From CAINVV01 sp964506325 (GTDB taxonomy: Bacteria > Bacteroidota > Bacteroidia > Bacteroidales > Prolixibacteraceae): a stretch of DNA of 11,492 bases. The position numbers and the translations under genes are program-made. The notes below the pieces were generated by a model that was not told the DNA's origin, ran no database searches, and was given only the letters and a program-made list of their open reading frames with translations. The stretch spans positions 1 to 11,492 of the forward strand of contig CAZDLO010000109.1 in NCBI GenBank assembly GCA_964506325.1, read 5' to 3'. This document shows, piece after piece, positions 1 to 5,939 of this stretch (position 1 is its first letter; every line of letters starts with the position of its first letter).

Positions 1-16
1 TATTTAATTACTGTGT

Positions 17-42
17 CCGAGGGACTTTTTCAGTGCCCTCGG
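17..42. terminator. Hairpin downstream of the Gfo/Idh/MocA gene, possible terminator
   Basis: CCGAGGG (17-23) pairs with CCCTCGG (36-42). Three further pairs, ACT 24-26 with AGT 32-34, can form if G35 bulges out, leaving a 5-base loop. It lies 33 bases past the stop of the minus-strand oxidoreductase, where a terminator is expected. Neither strand has a T-run directly after the stem, so intrinsic termination is unproven. It could equally serve a gene ending to the left of the window. Confidence 0.35.
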
Positions 43-74
43 AATACCCGGGGCTCTTTTTGAATACCGCTGAT

Positions 75-1415
75 TTAATATTTGAATACTTTTCCTCCAC
101 AAATTACTTCCTGCAATTTTTCATCGAAAGTAGCCCGCAATCCGGTGCGATAGGCTGCATTTGCCATGATAACCGCAATGGCATGGCTGTAACCGGCTTC
201 AATCGGGGCATTTGTTTTTGCACGTGACCTGACACATTGCATCCAATTCAGCATGTGTGCGGAAGTTTCAGGATCCTTTTGCGTATTGGCACTTGTCGTT
301 ATCGCCACTTTTGGCAATTCAAATGGTTCAAGAAGGTTGGCTTTTAATCCCATTGCCTGTGCCTCTTTGTCCTTGAGGCCACCTTCTGATGTTACCTTGT
401 TGGTATCCAGGTTCAACATTCCTCCATTTGAGAAATATAACTCCTTGGTTCCGCCGGCGCTATTGCTGAACCGGGATGTATAAACAACCTGGAAAGCTTT
501 TTTATCATCTCCATAATCAAATACTGAAGTAAGGGTGTCTGCATTTGACCGGCCATCTTTCCATTGGTAGATTCCCCCGTTGGTAGCAACGCTGCGCGGA
601 TGGGCAAGTCCTGTGAACCAGTGTACAGTATCAATCTGGTGGCACATCCACTGTCCGGCGATACCTGACGAATAAGGCCAGAACAAGCGGAATTCAAGGT
701 ATTTTCTGGGATCCCATTCTGCAGGCGGGCGATTTAGCTGAAAGCGTTTCCAGTCTGTATCTGCCTCTTTAAGTTGCTTGACTGTTTCAATCCTTCTCCA
801 ACGGCCTGGCTGGTTAACATTCCAACACATTTCCACCATTACAATATCTCCAAATTTACCGGATCTTAAATACTCGTTGGCGGCAATATAGTTGGCGGTA
901 CTCCTTCTTTGAGAACCAATCTGAACCACTGTACCATTCTTTTTACAGGCATTCAAACCAGCTTTTGCATCTTCCATGGTTTCAGCAAAAGGTTTTTCAC
1001 AGTAAGCATCTTTCTTGTGGTTGGCTGCTTCCGCAAGGTGGGAGGCATGAGCGAAATCAGGTGAACTGATAATGACAGCATCAATATCCTTTCTTTCATA
1101 CAACTCATCATTGTTACGGCAAACATCTACATCCCAGCCTCCTTTTGCCTTCATGAAAGCCTTGCCATCTTCCCTCCTTTTGTTCCATAGGTCAGACAGA
1201 GCTACAAATTGAAAATTCTGTTCTTTGGCACTGTCGTTGAAACTTGGAAACAATGCACTGCTAAAACGATCTGAAAACCCAATTACAGCAACATTTACCC
1301 TGTCATTGGCTCCCAGTATCCGGCCATAGCTCTTCGAACTTAATGTTAACCCACCAGCTGTCAATGCGGCAGCTCCCAGGGTTGATTTTTGAATAAATTC
1401 TCTTCTGTCAGACAT
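75..1415 (-). CDS. Exported (Tat) Gfo/Idh/MocA family oxidoreductase
   Basis: This 446-residue protein belongs to the Gfo/Idh/MocA superfamily of NAD(P)-dependent dehydrogenases, which act mostly on sugars and polyols; some members are hydrolases that use NAD+ cyclically (GH109). The N-terminus has a twin-arginine signal (DRREFIQKS, residues 3-11) followed by a small-residue hydrophobic stretch (12-26), so export of the folded, cofactor-loaded enzyme by Tat is likely. A Rossmann domain starts near residue 39 (RVNVAVIG). The family EKP motif is at 140-142, with K141 the usual catalytic lysine, and the D-x-x-H pair is at D262/H265 (QIDTVHWFTG). The glycine-rich loop is unusual: after G46 comes FSDRF, without the second and third glycines usually seen. 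The gene stands alone, divergent from the flavin reductase. Substrate cannot be deduced. The family call is firm; the reaction is open. Confidence 0.9.
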   Translation of the reverse strand: MSDRREFIQKSTLGAAALTAGGLTLSSKSYGRILGANDRVNVAVIGFSDRFSSALFPSFNDSAKEQNFQFVALSDLWNKRREDGKAFMKAKGGWDVDVCRNNDELYERKDIDAVIISSPDFAHASHLAEAANHKKDAYCEKPFAETMEDAKAGLNACKKNGTVVQIGSQRRSTANYIAANEYLRSGKFGDIVMVEMCWNVNQPGRWRRIETVKQLKEADTDWKRFQLNRPPAEWDPRKYLEFRLFWPYSSGIAGQWMCHQIDTVHWFTGLAHPRSVATNGGIYQWKDGRSNADTLTSVFDYGDDKKAFQVVYTSRFSNSAGGTKELYFSNGGMLNLDTNKVTSEGGLKDKEAQAMGLKANLLEPFELPKVAITTSANTQKDPETSAHMLNWMQCVRSRAKTNAPIEAGYSHAIAVIMANAAYRTGLRATFDEKLQEVICGGKVFKY

Positions 1416-1475
1416 TTCTATTAAAAATTTTAGTGAGTATTTATGTTTTCATGAAATTCCGTGTGCGATAACGAA

Positions 1476-1483
1476 CAAAGTTA
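1476..1483 (-). promoter_or_regulatory. Candidate -7 promoter element for the oxidoreductase gene
   Basis: On the minus strand the bases read TAACTTTG, matching the Bacteroidota TAnnTTTG -7 consensus. It would give a leader of about 55 bases before the ATG at 1415. A good -33 TTTG at the usual 18-21 base spacing is not evident, so this is suggestive only. Confidence 0.35.
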
Positions 1484-1583
1484 TAAATTATCCCAAAGAG
1501 ATAAATATGTTTTATAACACAAAACATCGCACCTTCCATTTGTCAAAGTACTGCAAATAAGTAAACTAAAATTTTTTGGTATG

Positions 1584-1613
1584 ATTGTAAAAAATTAAAA
1601 CAGTTTATCTTTG
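1584..1613 (+). promoter_or_regulatory. Candidate promoter of the flavin reductase-rubredoxin gene
   Basis: TATCTTTG (1606-1613) fits the Bacteroidota TAnnTTTG -7 element, and ATTG (1584-1587) lies 18 bases upstream as a partial -33 element. The start of transcription would fall near 1620, giving a leader of about 45 bases before the ATG at 1666. The -33 match is imperfect. Confidence 0.45.
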
Positions 1614-1665
1614 ATTTCCGTTATATTTAGAAAAGTATATTAACAGGAATTAAACTGACAGCATA

Positions 1666-2373
1666 ATGATCAACATTGAAACGTTCTTTAAGGTATCCTA
1701 TGGCTTATACCTGGTAACTGCCAAACATGGTGATGCCAAAACCGGTTATGTGGCCAACACGGTCTTCCAGGTCACCTCCCAACCACCAAAATTCGGCATC
1801 AGCTGCAACAAGGACAATTTCACAGCGGATATTATTAAAAAAAGCGGCGCCTTTGGATTTTCTGTTCTTGGTGAGAATGCATCAACGGGCCTTATCGGAG
1901 ATTTTGGGTACCGGAGTACCAGGGAAACAGACAAATTCAGGGGAGTAAATTATTTCATCGGCGAGACCGGTTCTCCAATCATCACCGATTCATGTGTTGC
2001 ATGGTTCGATTGTAAGATCACTGAAACATTTGATGTGGGGACTCACCTGGTATTTATCGGTGAAGTGATTGCCTCCGACCTTATTAAATCAGATGCCAAA
2101 TCTCTTACCTATAATTACTACAGGGAGGTAATGAAAGGATTCTCTCCGAAAAATGCACCGACTTATGTTGACAAAGCTAAGATTCAAGATGAAACAGCTG
2201 CCAAAAATACAATTAATGAATTGTGGCAGTGTCAGTTGTGTCACTTTACCTATGAATCCGAAAAAGGGGATCCTATTTCAGGGATAGACCCGGGAACAAC
2301 ATTCGGAGATCTCCCCGATGACTGGACCTGCCCAATCTGCGGAGCAGATAAGTCCATGTTTGAAAGAGAGTAA
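1666..2373 (+). CDS. Flavin reductase-rubredoxin fusion (high-molecular-weight rubredoxin type)
   Basis: This is a 235-residue, two-domain cytoplasmic redox protein. Residues 1 to about 160 form an FMN-binding flavin reductase-like domain (split-barrel type), with the family pattern TGYVANTVFQVTSQPP near 26-41 and GISCNKDN at 44-51. After a linker (about 161-184), residues 186-235 form a rubredoxin with four iron-ligating cysteines, C189, C192, C222 and C225, and the hallmark DLPDDWTCPICGADK. In characterised anaerobes, proteins of this layout (Moorella Hrb) take electrons from NADH and pass them to flavodiiron proteins that reduce NO or O2; that role is inferred here. The first metal knuckle reads CQLCHF, with His where Gly is usual. 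No signal peptide is present. The gene converges with the FKBP gene and leaves only 14 bases between stops. No flavodiiron gene is in the window. Confidence 0.92.
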   Translation: MINIETFFKVSYGLYLVTAKHGDAKTGYVANTVFQVTSQPPKFGISCNKDNFTADIIKKSGAFGFSVLGENASTGLIGDFGYRSTRETDKFRGVNYFIGETGSPIITDSCVAWFDCKITETFDVGTHLVFIGEVIASDLIKSDAKSLTYNYYREVMKGFSPKNAPTYVDKAKIQDETAAKNTINELWQCQLCHFTYESEKGDPISGIDPGTTFGDLPDDWTCPICGADKSMFERE

Positions 2374-2387
2374 TATTTCCTGATCAA

Positions 2388-2837
2388 TTACCTGAAATCA
2401 ATCAGTTCAATATCAAATATTAACACTGAATTTGGAGGGATAGGTCCCATTTGGCCGTTTCCGTAACCAAGCGTAGAAGGAATTAATAACAATGCTTTCC
2501 CACCTTTTTTCATCAAAGGAATTCCAATTTGCCATCCAAAAATTAAACCTGACAGCTCGTAGGTGAAAGTCTTGTCAGTTTCAGTTTCGTCAAACACGGT
2601 ACCATCAATTAATCTTCCCCTATATTTGACTTCGACCGTGTTGGAGACATCAGGTGAAGCACCTGTACCTTCCAGTGTCTTAATATAATAAAGTCCTGAA
2701 GGATCCTTTATTGCCGTCAGACTATTCTTTATCAAATAATTCTGAATGATCTGGTCGTCAATTTCAGGTTGATTGCTATTCTTCAGACAAGATGATAAAA
2801 TCAGTATCATTGCGAGAACCAATGGAAATTTTTTCAT
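2388..2837 (-). CDS. FKBP-type peptidyl-prolyl cis-trans isomerase lipoprotein
   Basis: It is predicted to catalyse cis-trans isomerisation at proline bonds and so help proteins fold in the periplasm. I chose the ATG at 2837 (149 residues) over an in-frame ATG at 2876. From 2837 the protein begins with a clean lipoprotein signal, MKKFPLVLAM then ILILSSC with the lipidated Cys at 17, whereas the longer form adds 13 mostly basic residues. The FKBP fold spans about 60-149, with VEVKYRGRLIDGTVFDET (68-85), GWQIGIPLMKKGGKALLLIP (101-120), GYG (124-126) and PPNSVLIFDIELI (134-146). The usual pocket aromatics Y72, F82, D83, W102 and Y125 are visible. At one domain plus a short N-terminal stretch (about 18-58), it is a minimal member without the long dimerisation region of FkpA. 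It stands alone between a convergent and a divergent neighbour. Confidence 0.9.
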   Translation of the reverse strand: MKKFPLVLAMILILSSCLKNSNQPEIDDQIIQNYLIKNSLTAIKDPSGLYYIKTLEGTGASPDVSNTVEVKYRGRLIDGTVFDETETDKTFTYELSGLIFGWQIGIPLMKKGGKALLLIPSTLGYGNGQMGPIPPNSVLIFDIELIDFR

Positions 2838-2910
2838 TTTTTTCTTATGTTTTTTATTAAACAAATGGCATTTCAAAAATGAATTGAACTTAAAACCGGC
2901 AATTCGCCCG

Positions 2911-2918
2911 CAAAGATA
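2911..2918 (-). promoter_or_regulatory. Candidate -7 promoter element for the FKBP gene
   Basis: The minus strand reads TATCTTTG, a full match to TAnnTTTG and identical to the element before the flavin reductase gene. Transcription would begin near 2905, about 68 bases before the preferred ATG at 2837. I found no clear -33 element at normal spacing. Confidence 0.4.
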
Positions 2919-3130
2919 AATATATTGCGCAACCCGTATTCCAGGAACTGCAAAAATGCTGAATTCATCAGTCAGAATTTGAGTACTATCAGTGAATTTC
3001 CCTGTTCTGTTCAGGAAAAGTCACCAGTTGATAATACCTGGTTAATATTCTCCATCTGAGCCATTTGAAACTATTCATGCTTTTAGTCCGGCAAATAAAA
3101 ATCAATATAAATAGATCTGAAATTAAATTT

Positions 3131-3138
3131 TAAATTTG
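3131..3138 (+). promoter_or_regulatory. Candidate -7 promoter element for the acyltransferase-like gene
   Basis: TAAATTTG matches the Bacteroidota TAnnTTTG consensus and would give a leader of about 38 bases before the ATG at 3183. The surrounding DNA is very AT-rich, so chance occurrence is possible, and no -33 element stands out. Confidence 0.38.
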
Positions 3139-3182
3139 ATAGTGGAATAGGATGATTTTATACTACTCAAACTGATAACAGA

Positions 3183-4292
3183 ATGACAAACGAGGTTCAA
3201 TTAACCAAGGAAAATGACAGGATTCTCTCTGTAGATTTTTTCAGGGGAGTCACCATGTTTTTGCTCATCGGCGAATTCGCCCAACTTTTCGGGAGTCTGA
3301 AAGACCCGTACTTCGATGGCACCATAGTCTCATTCATTGGAAATCAACTTCATCATCACCCGTGGAACGGCTTACGGTTCTGGGACCTAATCCAGCCCTT
3401 CTTCATGTTTATCGTCGGAGTTTCAATGCCATTTTCGTTCAATAAAAGATGGAACAGGGGTGATAGCTGGATGTTAACCCTCCAGCATACCTTAAAAAGA
3501 TCCTTCTGGCTTCTATTTCTTGGCTGGGCTCTTTATTGCATCGGTCCGGGAAAGATTGAATACCGCTTCACCAATGTACTTGTTCAACTGTCAGTAACCA
3601 CCCTGATTGCCTTCCTGATGTTGAGAAAGGCAATAAAATGGCAGCTTTTGGTCTCTTTGGGAATGCTGCTGCTTTCATTCCTTCTTTACCAGTTTTGGCC
3701 AATTGAAGGTTTTAACCAGCCATTTGTGGCTGATCACAATTTTGGGACCTGGTTTGATGTTGCCATTTTCGGGCAGATGAACGGAGGGCACTGGGTTTCT
3801 GTCAACTTCATTGCAACAAGTTCGCATACTATTTGGGGAGTAATTGCCGGGATGATACTGATGAACGGATGGGCACCTGTGAAAAAAGTGAAAATTTTAC
3901 TTTTAGCTGGAGTTGTACTGGTTGTTATTGGTTATGCCATGGATCCATGGATCCCAATTATTAAACGCATTTGCACTGTTTCCTTTGTGGTCGTAAGTGG
4001 CGGGTGGGCATTCATTGCACTTGCCATTTCATACTGGATGATTGATTTGATGAAATTTTCGAGGGGTGCGAAATTTTTTGCCATCGTAGGAATGAACCCG
4101 CTCTTCATCTACCTTTTTTCGCATATTGGCGGAGCGGATCTGATTGCAAGAATCTACAAACCTTTTGTTCCCCTGTTTTTTAGCTGGGGAGGAACGCTGG
4201 CAATCGATATGGCAGTATCCACGCTTGTGTGGTTTACCCTGTGGTACCTCTGCTATTATCTTTACAAACAAAAGATTTTTATCCGAGTATGA
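3183..4292 (+). CDS. DUF5009/COG4299 membrane protein, NagX/HGSNAT-like acyltransferase
   Basis: This 369-residue integral membrane protein has about ten hydrophobic segments (around 20-38, 68-86, 105-121, 131-147, 153-172, 209-228, 236-254, 266-286, 297-313 and 337-361). It starts with the family pattern RILSVDFFRGVTMF (13-26). Residues 57-79 hold the signature HHHPWNGLRFWDLIQPFF, then MFIVG. Human HGSNAT carries acetyl-CoA chemistry across the lysosomal membrane onto terminal glucosamine, and its proposed active histidine lies in a similar H-x-x-W-N-G-L context; by that comparison H58 is the counterpart. A second family pattern, GMNPLFIYLFSH, is at 303-314. Bacterial members are called NagX or DUF5009 and most are uncharacterised; transfer of an acyl group to an amino sugar is inference. 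The next gene downstream is also a membrane protein, but a 137-bp gap with its own promoter-like site makes co-transcription uncertain. Confidence 0.82.
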   Translation: MTNEVQLTKENDRILSVDFFRGVTMFLLIGEFAQLFGSLKDPYFDGTIVSFIGNQLHHHPWNGLRFWDLIQPFFMFIVGVSMPFSFNKRWNRGDSWMLTLQHTLKRSFWLLFLGWALYCIGPGKIEYRFTNVLVQLSVTTLIAFLMLRKAIKWQLLVSLGMLLLSFLLYQFWPIEGFNQPFVADHNFGTWFDVAIFGQMNGGHWVSVNFIATSSHTIWGVIAGMILMNGWAPVKKVKILLLAGVVLVVIGYAMDPWIPIIKRICTVSFVVVSGGWAFIALAISYWMIDLMKFSRGAKFFAIVGMNPLFIYLFSHIGGADLIARIYKPFVPLFFSWGGTLAIDMAVSTLVWFTLWYLCYYLYKQKIFIRV

Positions 4293-4307
4293 TAAATTGT
4301 ACTTTTG
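4276..4307 (+). promoter_or_regulatory. Candidate promoter for the YbhN-like gene
   Basis: TACTTTTG (4300-4307), followed by CA, is a very typical Bacteroidota -7 element. A T-rich stretch (4276-4280) lies 19 bases upstream at the -33 position, inside the end of the preceding gene. It would give a leader of about 115 bases before the GTG at 4430 and would allow expression independent of the upstream gene. A TATAAT string at 4369-4374 is nearer but does not fit the Bacteroidota pattern. Confidence 0.42.
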
Positions 4308-4429
4308 CAAACAGTTCCCGGGTAGAAAAATTATTCTGAAAGGTCATTTTCATTCGCCGGAATTTGGGTATAATCTTTATTTCGGTGGGTGCTTTTATCT
4401 GTGTTGATATTAAACAAAAATAAATTCCT

Positions 4430-5389
4430 GTGGCGGAAAAAGTAAAAAAAATTCTTTCCAATGTACTCAAGTTCGGAGGCTCCGTTGCTGCCATTTGGTG
4501 GGTCTTTTCGAAAATTTCGTTAAAGGAGGTTTTGTCGCTCTATTCTTCTGCAAATCTGTGGTACCTGCTTGCCTCACTATTGCTGATTGCTCTCTCTTTC
4601 ATACTTTCCGGATTCAGGCAAAACTTGTCCTTCAAAAGCACCGGGGCACATCTGACTCCCCAGTTAAACCTTAAATTATTTTGGCTGGGATTGTTTTACA
4701 ACCTGTTTCTGCCCAGTGGCATCGGGGGCGATGGCATTAAGGTTTATCTCGTCAATAAATACCGACAGAACGGTGTAAAAAAGAACATTGGTGCCATGTT
4801 GGCAAACAGGATATCCGGCCTTGTAGCAGTCGGTATGCTTACCATTGTTCTATACTTCCTTTCTGGTGATGAATTTAAAATCGGCTGGCCAGGATGGTTG
4901 CTGATTCCAGCGTTATACCTGTTCTATTTTTTTGTGTTAAGACTCTTCCTCAAGAGTTTTGTGCCCATTCATGCCGGACTTTTCGGATGGTCTTTGCTGC
5001 TGCAATTTGTTCAGTTGCTTTCAGCGATGATAATTCTCCTGGCATTTCACCAATCAACGGAAATTACAGAATACCTATTTCTGTTTTTCCTTTCAGCCAT
5101 TGCTACTGCTCTTCCAATTACAATAGGTGGCCTTGGGGCAAGGGAATTGGTTTTTGTTTTGTTGGCGAAGCTGATGCACCTCAACAATGAGCTTGCAGTG
5201 GCATTGAGTCTGATGTTCAATATTCTATCTGCCTTTATTTCTCTGGGAGGAATATATTGGCTGTTTTTCCCTCCGTTCAGAAGGGAGAAACTTCAAAAGA
5301 ACAGGCATAAATATAATTCGGGAGTAGAACAAAGTGATCATTATGAAACCTCATTTTCCGTAGAAAAGATTGAAATTCCTAACTCATAA
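4430..5389 (+). CDS. YbhN / lysylphosphatidylglycerol synthase TM-region family protein
   Basis: This 319-residue polytopic membrane protein belongs to the family (PF03706) that forms the flippase part of MprF and the stand-alone YbhN/UPF0104 proteins. Signature strings are LPSGIGGDGIKVYLVNKY (94-111), NRISGL (126-131) and ALPITIGGLGARE (227-239). Hydrophobic segments lie around 14-28, 44-61, 81-96, 128-145, 153-174, 184-206, 213-233 and 255-281. It lacks the C-terminal lysyl-transferase domain of MprF, so it is more likely a lipid or undecaprenyl-linked substrate transporter than an aminoacyl-lipid synthase; no substrate can be named. The start is GTG: a stop (TAA 4421-4423) sits just upstream in frame and no ATG fits. 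No clear Shine-Dalgarno is seen. Its stop overlaps the convergent lipocalin gene by 6 bases. The polar tail (about 284-319) is cytoplasmic-looking and not typical of the core family. Confidence 0.85.
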   Translation: MAEKVKKILSNVLKFGGSVAAIWWVFSKISLKEVLSLYSSANLWYLLASLLLIALSFILSGFRQNLSFKSTGAHLTPQLNLKLFWLGLFYNLFLPSGIGGDGIKVYLVNKYRQNGVKKNIGAMLANRISGLVAVGMLTIVLYFLSGDEFKIGWPGWLLIPALYLFYFFVLRLFLKSFVPIHAGLFGWSLLLQFVQLLSAMIILLAFHQSTEITEYLFLFFLSAIATALPITIGGLGARELVFVLLAKLMHLNNELAVALSLMFNILSAFISLGGIYWLFFPPFRREKLQKNRHKYNSGVEQSDHYETSFSVEKIEIPNS

Positions 5390-5400
5390 ATTTTGAGTTA
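5380..5400. terminator. Palindrome across two overlapping stop codons, possible weak bidirectional terminator
   Basis: TAACTCA (5380-5386) pairs perfectly with TGAGTTA (5394-5400) across a 7-base loop. The stop codon of the YbhN-like gene (5387-5389) lies in the loop and that of the lipocalin gene (5384-5386, minus strand) lies in the left arm. The stem is AT-rich and lacks a following T-run, so termination is a tentative reading. Confidence 0.3.
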
Positions 5401-5938
5401 ATTGAGGCACTTTGTAAATTTTGGCAGTATCATAGCCCCTGTTGCGTGCCTTGAGCAGGATATTCTCGTACAATTCTTCAGATAATGAAGGAGTTCTGGC
5501 AAGAATCCACAAATATCCGGAAGAAGAACTTCCAATCAAGGCCCACTGATAACCTGCCTCGTCAAGTTCCAATATATTATAATCAGCATAAAAAAACAGG
5601 AAAAAAGATACTTTGAGCTGGCCTTGCCGGTCTGATAATTTTGCTTTACCACGGGCAGCCTTAATTTCTCCATCGAGCGTTTTATAATGGCCCTGATTAA
5701 GGACTTCAAGCTTCCCGTTTTTTTTCAATGTATAGGTTGCTGTAACACCAACCAGGTCTTTTTCAAAGGAGTGCTGGTACCTGCCTATCTCATACCAGGT
5801 ACCCAGGAATCGCTGAAGGTCCAGTTGCTGAACCGTAGTCTTATCGATTTCCGTATTGCTGTTCTGCGTCTCACATCCTGCAAGTCCGAACACTAAAGTC
5901 AAAGAAATCAAGGCAAATACAACAATCTTCTTTTTCAT
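5384..5938 (-). CDS. blc: Blc-type lipocalin, outer-membrane lipoprotein
   Basis: Bacterial lipocalins bind lipids or other small hydrophobic ligands in an eight-stranded barrel and are linked to envelope maintenance. From the ATG at 5938 the protein has 184 residues. It has a lipoprotein signal MKKKIVVFAL... ending LAGC with Cys 22. The lipocalin G-x-W motif is at LGTWYEIGRY (45-54), the family strand LKVSFFLFFYADYNILELD at 108-126, and the C-terminal LWILARTPSLSEE at 143-155 with NRGYD at 166-170, all close to E. coli Blc. An in-frame ATG at 5947 would add three residues and overlap the upstream gene by 8 bases; the preferred start leaves one base after that gene's TGA. Either way translational coupling with the glycosidase-like gene is likely. 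The much longer reading from 6007 buries the signal peptide and is rejected. It is the last gene of the 9953-to-5384 unit. Confidence 0.9.
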   Translation of the reverse strand: MKKKIVVFALISLTLVFGLAGCETQNSNTEIDKTTVQQLDLQRFLGTWYEIGRYQHSFEKDLVGVTATYTLKKNGKLEVLNQGHYKTLDGEIKAARGKAKLSDRQGQLKVSFFLFFYADYNILELDEAGYQWALIGSSSSGYLWILARTPSLSEELYENILLKARNRGYDTAKIYKVPQLTQNL

Positions 5939-5939
5939 T

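Larger units (their letters stand above)
2838..3182. other. 345-bp divergent intergenic region (FKBP gene / acyltransferase gene)
   Basis: I see no convincing gene here. The region carries candidate -7 elements for both flanking genes (2911-2918 minus, 3131-3138 plus). It also holds an imperfect direct repeat, ATCAGTCAGAATTT (2967-2980) and ATCAGTGAATTT (2988-2999), whose copies start 21 bases apart. A weak 5-bp inverted repeat, ACCAG 3023-3027 with CTGGT 3038-3042, lies beyond it. Confidence 0.6.

Noticed and set aside
2374..2387. Terminator between the convergent flavin reductase and FKBP genes
   Set aside because: The 14-base gap has no hairpin with a T-run; only a weak 5-bp CTGAT/ATCAG match reaches into the FKBP gene.
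2838..2876. Longer N-terminus for the FKBP lipoprotein from an ATG at 2876
   Set aside because: It would place 13 mostly basic residues before a complete lipoprotein signal peptide; the ATG at 2837 gives a normal signal and a longer leader from the candidate promoter.
4369..4374. TATAAT string upstream of the YbhN-like gene as a sigma70 -10 box
   Set aside because: Bacteroidota primary sigma factors favour TAnnTTTG, no TTGACA-like partner is present, and such strings are frequent by chance in AT-rich spacers.
4144..4407. Open frame spanning the end of the acyltransferase gene and the spacer
   Set aside because: Most of it is a shifted frame of the acyltransferase gene, and its product has no recognisable domain or signal. 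The YbhN-like leader is better read as non-coding.
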